Shown here piece after piece: positions 1 through 5,401 of a DNA stretch of 13,044 bases. The number at the start of each line of letters is the position of its first letter. The stretch's first letter is position 1. Below the pieces are notes generated by a model. That model saw only the letters and a program-made list of their open reading frames with translations, searched no databases and was not told the DNA's origin. The stretch comes from Lentisalinibacter sp035655155 (GTDB lineage Bacteria > Pseudomonadota > Gammaproteobacteria > Steroidobacterales > Woeseiaceae). The position numbers and the translations under genes were made by a program. The stretch covers positions 1-13,044 of the forward strand of contig DASRVH010000118.1 in the NCBI GenBank assembly GCA_035655155.1, read 5' to 3'.

Positions 1-615
1 GCGGTACTCGTCCACGAGCTCGCGCGCGAGCTCCGACAGCTCGAGCAGGCGCTCCAGGCCGAAGGACTCCTCGTGGGCCGCGATCTGGAATACGCTGTCG
101 GCCGAGGTGTAGACGATGGGCTTGCCCGTCGCCATGTGCTCTTCGCCGAGTCGCGCGATGATCTCCGTGCCGGAGGCATGGCAGTTGCCCAGCACGCCGG
201 GCAGGCCGCCGCGCCGGATCAGGGTCTCGAGCAGCTTCGGCGGAAAGGTGTTCTCCCGCTCGGTGAAATAGCCCCAGTCGAACAGCACGGGCACGCCGGC
301 GATCTCCCAGTGGCCGCTGGGCGTGTCCTTGCCGCTGGAGAGTTCCTTCGCGTATCCCCAGGCGCCGGCCGTGGACGGCGGCAGCTCGCAGCCGGCCGGC
401 ACGGCGCCGGTGCTTGCCTCGGCCGCATGCAGCAGGCCCAGCCGCGCCAGGTTCGGCAGTGCCAGCGGTCCGCTGCGTTCGCCGGCCTCGCTTGCCGCCA
501 CACAGGCCCGGGCGATGCTGCCCAGCGTGTCCGCGCCGGTGTCTCCGTAGTGCTCCGCGTCCGCGGTGGCGCCGATGCCGAAGGAGTCCAGTACCAGGAT
601 GATTGCGCGTCTCAT
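1..615 (-). CDS. deoB: Phosphopentomutase DeoB, N-terminal half (cut by left edge)
   Basis: DeoB interconverts (deoxy)ribose-1-phosphate and (deoxy)ribose-5-phosphate in the cytoplasm, linking nucleoside phosphorolysis to the pentose phosphate pool and deoxyribose catabolism. The 205 visible residues start MRRAIILVLDSFGIGA, the metal-binding opening of the alkaline-phosphatase-like superfamily with Asp10 as a ligand. GDTGADTLGSIA follows at about 24-35, then SGKDTPSGHWEIAG at about 94-107, which holds the conserved Thr98 phosphorylated in this family, and YTSADSVFQIAAHEE further on. The family is usually about 390-410 residues, so roughly half is present and the rest lies left of the window. 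The ATG at 613-615 has a GGACGG-like ribosome binding site. The gene begins 57 bases after the transporter stop, so it is probably the third gene of a tdk-transporter-deoB operon. The family assignment is very secure. Confidence 0.96.
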   Translation of the reverse strand, partial: MRRAIILVLDSFGIGATADAEHYGDTGADTLGSIARACVAASEAGERSGPLALPNLARLGLLHAAEASTGAVPAGCELPPSTAGAWGYAKELSSGKDTPSGHWEIAGVPVLFDWGYFTERENTFPPKLLETLIRRGGLPGVLGNCHASGTEIIARLGEEHMATGKPIVYTSADSVFQIAAHEESFGLERLLELSELARELVDEYR

Positions 616-671
616 GATCCGTCCGTGCCGTTGCGTCGATGCCGTGCAGGCGCCCGCTTCCGGTGCCCTCT

Positions 672-1898
672 TCAGCCAGTCAATGAGTAGAACAGCCCGG
701 CCAGCACCGCGCTCATCATGTTGGCCAGCGTCGCGGTCAGCACGGCCTTCAGGCCGAAGCGCGCGATGTCGTGCCGGCGGGCGGGAACAATGCTGCCGAG
801 TCCCCCCAGCAGGATAGCGATGGAGGTCAGATTCGCAAAGCCGCACAGCGCGAAAGTGATCACCGTCTGCGCGTGGGCGGAGAGTTCGTCCTTGATCAGC
901 ACGAAGTTCGCGTAGGCATAGAACTCGTTGATGACGAGCTTCTGACCGATCAGGCTGCCGGCCGCCGGTGCCTCCGCCCAGGGGATGCCGAGCAGGAACG
1001 CGAGCGGGGCGAACAGCCAGCCGAGGATCTGCTGCAGTGTCAGGCCCTCGTAGCCGGCCAGCCCGGCGACGCCGCCGATCAGCCCGTTCAGCAGCGCGAT
1101 CATCGCCACGAAGGCGAGCAGCATGGCGCCGACGTTCAGCGCGAGCTTCAGGCCGAGCAGCGCGCCGTTGCCGATGGCCTCGAAGACGTTGACCGGCTTC
1201 TCGTCCTCCTCCACCGGGCCCACGGCGATCTCCGCCTCCCGCGCATGGGCCTCGGGCATCACGATCTTGGCCATGGCCAGTCCGCCCGGTGCCGCCATGA
1301 AGCTCGCCGTGATCAGGTACGTGAGATCAACGCCCATGGAGGCGTACGCCGCCATGACGGCGCCGGCGATGGTGGCGCAGCCGCCGGTCATCACGGCGAA
1401 CAGCTCCGAGCGGGTCATGCCGGCGAGGTAGGGCTTCACCACCAGCGGTGCCTCGGTGTGGCCGACGAAGATGTTCGAGACTGCCGACATGGACTCCGTC
1501 CGCGTGGTGCCGAGCAGGCGCTGCAGCCAGCCGCCCAGCACCGAGACCACCCGCTGCATGATGCCGAGGTAGTAGAGCAGCGACATCAGCGCCGAGAAGA
1601 AGACGATCACCGGCAGCACGTTCACGGCGATGGTGAAACCGAGGCTCTCGGTGGTGCGGGCGCCGAAGACGAACTCGATGCCCTCGTTGCCGTAGTTGAT
1701 GACGTTCTGCACGCCGCGGACCAGCCCGGCGAGTGCGCCGCGGCCCGGCGGGAAGTAGATCACCAGCGCGGCGATGGCCACCTGCAGACCCAGCGCGATG
1801 CCGACGGTGCGCATCCTGATGCGGCGGCGGTCCTCCGACATCAGTACGGCGAGCACGAGCAGGGTGGCGATGCCGGCGAGGGCGGTGAGGAACTGCAT
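672..1898 (-). CDS. nupC: Concentrative nucleoside transporter, NupC/CNT family
   Basis: This 408-residue inner-membrane protein belongs to the CNT family of cation-coupled nucleoside importers; full length is typical. Hydrophobic helices run throughout, broken by a charged loop at about 217-237. Substrate-site signatures are visible: TESMSAVSNIFVGHTEAPLV at about 134-153, with His147-Thr148-Glu149 in the place where vcCNT has Gln-Thr-Glu, then INEFYAYANF at about 323-332 with Glu325, and CGFANLTSIAILLGGLGS at about 352-369 with Asn356 and Ser359. The His for Gln change in the first motif may alter base preference; I cannot tell which nucleosides or whether H+ or Na+ is used. The start lies 18 bases after the tdk stop and deoB follows, so import, phosphorylation and sugar-phosphate handling are probably co-transcribed. 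The symbol nupC is used in the family sense. A ribosome binding site is not obvious. Confidence 0.93.
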   Translation of the reverse strand: MQFLTALAGIATLLVLAVLMSEDRRRIRMRTVGIALGLQVAIAALVIYFPPGRGALAGLVRGVQNVINYGNEGIEFVFGARTTESLGFTIAVNVLPVIVFFSALMSLLYYLGIMQRVVSVLGGWLQRLLGTTRTESMSAVSNIFVGHTEAPLVVKPYLAGMTRSELFAVMTGGCATIAGAVMAAYASMGVDLTYLITASFMAAPGGLAMAKIVMPEAHAREAEIAVGPVEEDEKPVNVFEAIGNGALLGLKLALNVGAMLLAFVAMIALLNGLIGGVAGLAGYEGLTLQQILGWLFAPLAFLLGIPWAEAPAAGSLIGQKLVINEFYAYANFVLIKDELSAHAQTVITFALCGFANLTSIAILLGGLGSIVPARRHDIARFGLKAVLTATLANMMSAVLAGLFYSLTG

Positions 1899-1916
1899 GG
1901 CGGGAGCGGCGCCGGC

Positions 1917-2504
1917 TCAGTCGCCGCCGGCGTAGAAGCGTTCCTTGAAGTGCCGGCGGCACATCGAGACGTAGCGGTCGTTGCCGCCGATCTCCACCTG
2001 GGAGCCCTCGGTGACCGCGCGGCCCTCGCCGTCCAGGCGGATGACCATGGTCGCCTTGCTGCCGCAATGGCAGATGGCCTTGATCTCCTTCAGGTTGTCG
2101 GCCCACGCCAGCAGATACTTGCTGCCCTCGAACGGCTCGCCCTGGAAGTCCGTCCTGAGACCGTAGGCGAGCACCGGGATGCCCAGCCGGTCCGTGACCT
2201 CGCTCAGCTCGAAGACCTGCTGCCGGGTGAGGAACTGGGCCTCGTCGATCAGCACGCAGTGCAGGGGCCGCTCGCCGTGCTCGCGCTCGACGGTGGCGAA
2301 GAGGTCGTCGTCCGTGCGGAAAGTCAGCGCGTCGGTCTCCAGGCCGATGCGCGAGGTCACGCGGCCCACGCCATAGCGGTTGTCGAGTTCCGGCGCCAGC
2401 ACGAGCGTGTGCATGCCCCGCTCCCGGTAGTTGTAGCTGGACTGCAGCAGCGAGGTCGATTTGCCGGCATTCATCGACGAATAATAGAAATAGAGCTTTG
2501 CCAT
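1917..2504 (-). CDS. tdk: Thymidine kinase, type II (TK1-like)
   Basis: Tdk transfers the ATP gamma-phosphate to thymidine or deoxyuridine, giving dTMP or dUMP in the salvage route. The 195-residue product closely follows the E. coli enzyme: MAKLYFYYSSMNAGKST at the N-terminus contains the P-loop (about 9-17), IDEAQFLTRQQVFELSEV at about 86-103 carries catalytic Glu88, and the lid zinc site is visible as ICHCGSKA (Cys145, Cys147) with CRRH (Cys182, His185). GGNDRYVSMCRRH near the end matches the nucleoside-binding lasso. The start is fixed by this N-terminal agreement, although a Shine-Dalgarno sequence is weak. It is the first gene of the leftward operon, with a TAGACT -10-like hexamer about 30 bases upstream. 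Full length, with all key residues present; the assignment is secure. Confidence 0.97.
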   Translation of the reverse strand: MAKLYFYYSSMNAGKSTSLLQSSYNYRERGMHTLVLAPELDNRYGVGRVTSRIGLETDALTFRTDDDLFATVEREHGERPLHCVLIDEAQFLTRQQVFELSEVTDRLGIPVLAYGLRTDFQGEPFEGSKYLLAWADNLKEIKAICHCGSKATMVIRLDGEGRAVTEGSQVEIGGNDRYVSMCRRHFKERFYAGGD

Positions 2505-2533
2505 GGCTGCGGGGCTTGCGGTGAGAGGCCGCT

Positions 2534-2562
2534 AGTCTACCGGCATCCGTGGCGAGTCAGAA
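2534..2562 (-). promoter_or_regulatory. Candidate sigma70 promoter of tdk-nupC-deoB
   Basis: On the minus strand TAGACT (2539-2534) resembles a -10 box about 30 bases before the tdk ATG. Seventeen bases further upstream is TTCTGA (2562-2557), which keeps only three consensus positions of the -35 box. The same TAG-N-N-T type of hexamer occurs before other genes in the window. Spacing is right, sequence support is modest. Confidence 0.4.
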
Positions 2563-2588
2563 ATCGCCCGCCGGAAATCGCCCGCCGG
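2561..2588. repeat. Perfect 14-bp tandem duplication between tdk and upp
   Basis: AAATCGCCCGCCGG occurs twice head to tail, at 2561-2574 and 2575-2588, followed at 2589 by a third partial AAATGGG. The block sits between the divergent tdk and upp promoters, overlapping the candidate tdk -35 box and about 44 bases upstream of the upp TATAAT. It could be a pair of operator half-sites, or simply a replication-slippage duplication. No known binding site is recognised in it. Confidence 0.85.
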
Positions 2589-2631
2589 AAATGGGTGTGC
2601 GCCGCCGCCGGGTGGCGGCCGGCGGAGGCGG

Positions 2632-2637
2632 TATAAT
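2632..2637 (+). promoter_or_regulatory. upp: Candidate -10 box of upp
   Basis: A perfect TATAAT stands out in GC-rich surroundings 65 bases before the upp ATG, on the coding strand. No convincing -35 hexamer is present 16-18 bases upstream; that stretch instead holds GCCGCC (2601-2606) able to pair with GGCGGC (2614-2619). An activator-helped or weak promoter is possible. Confidence 0.5.
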
Positions 2638-2701
2638 CCCGGCCGACCCCGACTCACCTTTACGAGCGGCCATTCCGCGCAACCAACGACGAGGCCTGCC
2701 C

Positions 2702-3322
2702 ATGTACGTCGAAGTGGATCACCCCTGCATCCAGCACAAGCTCGCCCTGATCCGGAACAAGGACACCGGGCACAAGAAATTCCGCGAACTCACCAACGAG
2801 ATCACGATGTTTCTCTGTTACGAGGCGCTGAAGCAGGTGCAGGTCGAGGAGGTCGAGGTGGAGACGCCGGTGGCCCCGGCCACCTGCAAGCGCATCGCCA
2901 ACGACATCGTGGTGGTGCCGGTGCTGCGGGCGGGCGTCGGCATGCTGGAAGGCATCCTGGACCTGGTGCCCATCGCCAAGGTCGGCTTTGTGGGCATGCA
3001 GCGCGACGAGGAGACGGCGACGCCGGTGGAGTACTACCAGAAGCTGCCCACGTTCCACAAAGACGCGCTGTACATCGTGGTGGACCCCATGCTGGCCACC
3101 GGCGGCTCCACCATCGCCACACTGGATCTGCTGAAGGCGGGCGGCGTGGAGAAGATCATCGTGATCTGCATGGTGACCTGTCCGGAGGGAATCGCCGCGG
3201 TCGACAAGACCCATCCCGACGTGCAGATCTACACGGCCGCGGTCGACGATCACCTGAACGAGAAGAAATACATCGTCCCCGGCCTGGGCGACGCGGGTGA
3301 CCGGCTGTACGGCACGATCTGA
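2702..3322 (+). CDS. upp: Uracil phosphoribosyltransferase
   Basis: Upp converts uracil and PRPP to UMP and pyrophosphate in the cytoplasm, the main route for recycling free uracil. The product is 206 residues, normal for the bacterial family. VPVLRAGVGMLEGI at about 72-85, the PRPP-binding loop VDPMLATGGST at about 127-137, and the uracil-binding C-terminus IVPGLGDAGDRLYGT at about 191-205 are all intact. The reading frame stays open upstream to 2549, but the family N-terminus (MYVEVDHP..HKL) and a GAGG-type ribosome binding site point to the ATG at 2702. It is transcribed divergently from tdk, so nucleoside and nucleobase salvage share one control region. No uraA-type uracil permease lies next to it in this window. 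Confidence 0.97.
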   Translation: MYVEVDHPCIQHKLALIRNKDTGHKKFRELTNEITMFLCYEALKQVQVEEVEVETPVAPATCKRIANDIVVVPVLRAGVGMLEGILDLVPIAKVGFVGMQRDEETATPVEYYQKLPTFHKDALYIVVDPMLATGGSTIATLDLLKAGGVEKIIVICMVTCPEGIAAVDKTHPDVQIYTAAVDDHLNEKKYIVPGLGDAGDRLYGTI

Positions 3323-3372
3323 CCGGTCCGCCGTCCCGCAGCGACCGCGTACGACGCGGGCAGCGGGTACAA

Positions 3373-3440
3373 CGGTACAAATGGGCAACAATCCGGCGCA
3401 ATTGCGAAATAGTCCCGATACCTCGACTCCCTAATGTGCC
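3373..3440 (+). promoter_or_regulatory. Shared promoter block, copy A (upstream of diiron gene)
   Basis: This stretch aligns without gaps to 8483-8550, with 42 of 68 positions identical by hand count. Conserved elements and positions here are GGTAC (3374-3378), GCAACAA (3385-3391), CGAAAT (3405-3410), CGATACCTCG (3416-3425) and CTAATGTG (3431-3438). The last resembles a -10 box, which puts CGAAAT in the -35 region and GCAACAA about 60 bases before the expected start of transcription, as in activator-dependent promoters. GGTACAA is also directly repeated at 3366-3372 and 3374-3380, and CGCAATTGCG at 3397-3406 is a perfect palindrome not kept in copy B. Confidence 0.72.
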
Positions 3441-3483
3441 GTCCATGGGCGGCCGCCGTCGTGGCGCCCGCCATGTACGGACG
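3440..3483 (+). other. Imperfect inverted repeat in leader of diiron gene
   Basis: CGTCC (3440-3444), ATG (3445-3447) and GGCG (3448-3451) can pair with CGCC (3465-3468), CAT (3472-3474) and GGACG (3479-3483), leaving two small bulges and a 13-base loop. It ends just before the ribosome binding site AGGGAG (3491-3496). It may be a 5' leader structure or an operator, or chance in GC-rich DNA. Confidence 0.3.
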
Positions 3484-3503
3484 ACAAGCAAGGGAGACCG
3501 GAA

Positions 3504-4442
3504 ATGCAGATTGCAGAACAGAATTACGTGACCGATACGGGCCGCTACGCGCGGTGCGTGGATATCTCCAGGCGGGTGCGCTGGGACATCGACGACGACG
3601 TCATCCGCGGACGGAGCTTCGATTTCTCGCAGAAGTTCCTGCCGGACGGTCTGTCGCTGGTGGACCGCATGGAGAGCCTGAGCGTTGAGGAGAAGCGGCT
3701 GGTCAGCCAGATCCAGGGCCGTTCCTACGCCAACATCTTCGGCCTGGTCGAACGCTTCATCAACGCCAAGATCCTCGAGGTGAGCCGCGACCACTGGCTG
3801 GGCGACCAGACCGCGCTCGAGGCACTGATCCGCTTCAGCGACGAGGAACTGAAGCACCAGGAGTTGTTCCGCCGCATCGAGGGCATGGTGGCCGACGGCA
3901 TGCCCGAGGGTTACCGCTTCCTGCCGGACCCGAACGACGTGGCGGCGGCCGTGCTCACCAAGTGCACCTGGGCGGTGCTCGGGCTCACCTGCCACATCGA
4001 GCTCTTCACCCAGGCCCACTATCGGCAGAGCATCCGGCCGGATGCGGAGCTCTCCGAGCTGTACAAGGACGTTTTCCTGTATCACTGGAAGGAGGAGTCC
4101 CAGCACGCCGTGCTGGACGAGCTGGAGTGGGCCCGCGAGGACGCGAAGCTCTCCGATGCCGAGCGCGACCGGGCGGTGGACGACCTCATCGAACTGGTGG
4201 GCGCGGTGGACGGCATCCTGCAGCTCCAGTCCGCGGCCGACACGGCCTATTTCGTGTCGATCTGCGGGCGGGAGGTCGGCGAGACCGAGCACCGGGACCT
4301 GGAGGAGGCGATGCTTGCCGCCTATCGCTGGCAGTACATCGTCTCCGGCGTGCAGGAGCCCCGTTTCCAGGCGGTGCTGGGCAACCTGGTCAGCGCCGGG
4401 CAGATGGCGCGGATCACGGAGGCGCTGGGGCCGCTCATGTGA
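3504..4442 (+). CDS. Ferritin-like putative diiron protein, function unknown
   Basis: I do not recognise a named family for this 312-residue protein. What can be seen is a full set of carboxylate/histidine ligands spaced as in a ferritin-like four-helix bundle: Glu83 (LVERF), Glu115-x-x-His118 (DEELKHQELF), Glu166 (HIELF) and Glu198-x-x-His201 (KEESQHAVLDELEW). This pattern is typical of non-haem diiron oxygenases, oxidases and related proteins. There is no signal peptide or membrane segment, so it is probably cytoplasmic. About 70 residues precede the first ligand helix and about 110 follow the last, longer than a plain ferritin or rubrerythrin, and no rubredoxin-type CxxC is present. The start ATG has a good AGGGAG ribosome binding site 7 bases away. 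Its promoter region matches the one before the cysteine synthase-glutaredoxin operon. An AurF-like oxygenase or another fatty-substrate oxidase is possible; diiron binding is inferred from spacing. Confidence 0.7.
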   Translation: MQIAEQNYVTDTGRYARCVDISRRVRWDIDDDVIRGRSFDFSQKFLPDGLSLVDRMESLSVEEKRLVSQIQGRSYANIFGLVERFINAKILEVSRDHWLGDQTALEALIRFSDEELKHQELFRRIEGMVADGMPEGYRFLPDPNDVAAAVLTKCTWAVLGLTCHIELFTQAHYRQSIRPDAELSELYKDVFLYHWKEESQHAVLDELEWAREDAKLSDAERDRAVDDLIELVGAVDGILQLQSAADTAYFVSICGREVGETEHRDLEEAMLAAYRWQYIVSGVQEPRFQAVLGNLVSAGQMARITEALGPLM

Positions 4443-4468
4443 GCGGCGACGGCAGCTAACCGGCCGGC

Positions 4469-4492
4469 ACGGGCGGTGCTATCATCGCCCGT
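4469..4492. repeat. Perfect 7-bp inverted repeat before response regulator
   Basis: ACGGGCG (4469-4475) and CGCCCGT (4486-4492) are perfect inverted arms around a 10-base spacer that contains TATCAT (4480-4485), a -10-like hexamer 38 bases before the regulator ATG. It could be an operator overlapping a promoter, for example for autoregulation, or a weak terminator for the diiron gene, since GTTGGCTGTTTGT follows. Confidence 0.5.
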
Positions 4493-4523
4493 GTTGGCTG
4501 TTTGTCCTGCCGGGGGAACGGGC

Positions 4524-5270
4524 ATGGAACGGTCGCATCGAATCATGGTCGTCGACGACGACCCCGACGTACGCGAGATGCTGCAGGACTTTCTGGACCT
4601 GCACCATTTCGAGGTGGGGATGGCGCGGTCCGCGGACGAGGCCCGGGAACTGCTCGCGGCCTTCGCGCCGGATCTCATCCTGCTGGATATCGGGCTGCCC
4701 GGCGAAGACGGGCTGAGCCTGGCACGCTACGTCCGCGAGCACCACGACGTGGCCATCGTCATCGTCTCCGGTGCGGGCGACACGCTGGACCGGATCATCG
4801 GGCTCGAGGTGGGCGCCGACGACTACCTCACGAAGCCCTTCGATACCCGCGAGCTTCTCGCCCGCGTGAAGAGCGTGCTGCGCCGCTATCGGCGCAATGC
4901 CGACACGGCCGAAACCGCCGCCACGACCGGCGGGCCCGCCGGGCGGGCCGCGGCCGCGGGAGAGCTCATAGCGGTGGGCCGCTACCGGCTCGACTGCACG
5001 GCGGAGGTGCTGCTCGACGAGGCCGGGGAGGAAGTGCCGCTGACGCGCATGGAGTACGAGCTCCTGCACGTGCTGGCGGAACGCCCCAATCGCCCGCTGT
5101 CCCGCGACCGGATACTGAATCTGACCCAGAACCGGGACTGGGACCCCTACGACCGCAGCGTCGACATCCGCGTGGCGCGCCTGCGCCAGAAGGTCGAGGA
5201 AGACCCGGCCAACCCGCGTCTGATCCGTACGGTGCGCGGCGTGGGCTACAAGTTCGTGCCGGCATCCTGA
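4524..5270 (+). CDS. Response regulator, OmpR/PhoB family
   Basis: This 248-residue protein is a cytoplasmic DNA-binding response regulator. The receiver domain (about 6-121) has the acidic pair Asp11-Asp12, phospho-acceptor Asp55 in LILLDIGLPGEDG, Ser82 and Lys104 (YLTKPFD). A 30-residue Ala/Gly/Thr-rich linker leads to a winged-helix domain (about 150-246) with TRMEYELLHVLAE and the recognition-helix region DRSVDIRVARLRQKVE, then the closing RTVRGVGYKF typical of OmpR/PhoB proteins. The frame is open from 4476, but GGGGGA upstream and the domain boundary favour the ATG at 4524. It lies 81 bases after the diiron gene and is followed by a likely terminator, so it is probably transcribed apart from the kinase downstream. 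Whether that kinase is its partner cannot be seen. No specific regulator name is justified. Confidence 0.93.
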   Translation: MERSHRIMVVDDDPDVREMLQDFLDLHHFEVGMARSADEARELLAAFAPDLILLDIGLPGEDGLSLARYVREHHDVAIVIVSGAGDTLDRIIGLEVGADDYLTKPFDTRELLARVKSVLRRYRRNADTAETAATTGGPAGRAAAAGELIAVGRYRLDCTAEVLLDEAGEEVPLTRMEYELLHVLAERPNRPLSRDRILNLTQNRDWDPYDRSVDIRVARLRQKVEEDPANPRLIRTVRGVGYKFVPAS

Positions 5271-5274
5271 GGGC

Positions 5275-5302
5275 TCGCGGCGGACGAGTGCCGCGATTGT
5301 TT
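5275..5302 (+). terminator. Rho-independent terminator after response regulator
   Basis: TCGCGGC (5275-5281) and GCCGCGA (5290-5296) form a perfect 7-bp GC-rich stem with an 8-base loop, followed directly by TTGTTT. It starts 5 bases after the response regulator stop, in a good position for an intrinsic terminator, though the T-run is short and interrupted. Confidence 0.65.
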
Positions 5303-5362
5303 CAGTCTCGTATCAATTGTTCGCGCTTTGTAGGCGCAGGTCCGCGGGAACCCCGGCACCGC

Positions 5363-5368
5363 TAGACT
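5363..5368 (+). promoter_or_regulatory. Candidate -10 box of the hybrid kinase gene
   Basis: TAGACT, preceded by C to give CTAGACT, lies 34 bases before the kinase ATG and matches the hexamer before tdk. No recognisable -35 box stands at the usual distance. The preceding 5297-5330 is unusually AT-rich for this DNA and contains CTCGTATC and TTGTTCGC. Confidence 0.35.
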
Positions 5369-5401
5369 CGGAGACTCCATCCCGCGCCGAACCGATCGAT
5401 C

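Noticed and set aside
771..2636. 621-residue plus-strand frame across nucleoside transporter and thymidine kinase
   Set aside because: It is the antisense of two clearly recognised genes; its low-complexity His/Asp/Arg/Gln-rich translation is what GC-biased codons give on the opposite strand.
3345..3359. CCGCG-TACGA-CGCGG hairpin after upp as a terminator
   Set aside because: Five-base stem with no T-run after it; not enough to call a terminator.
5307..5326. CTCGTATC and TTGTTCGC before the kinase, which reversed read GCGAACAA and GATACGAG
   Set aside because: The words recall the shared promoter pattern but are in a different order, spacing and strand, so I do not count this as a third copy.
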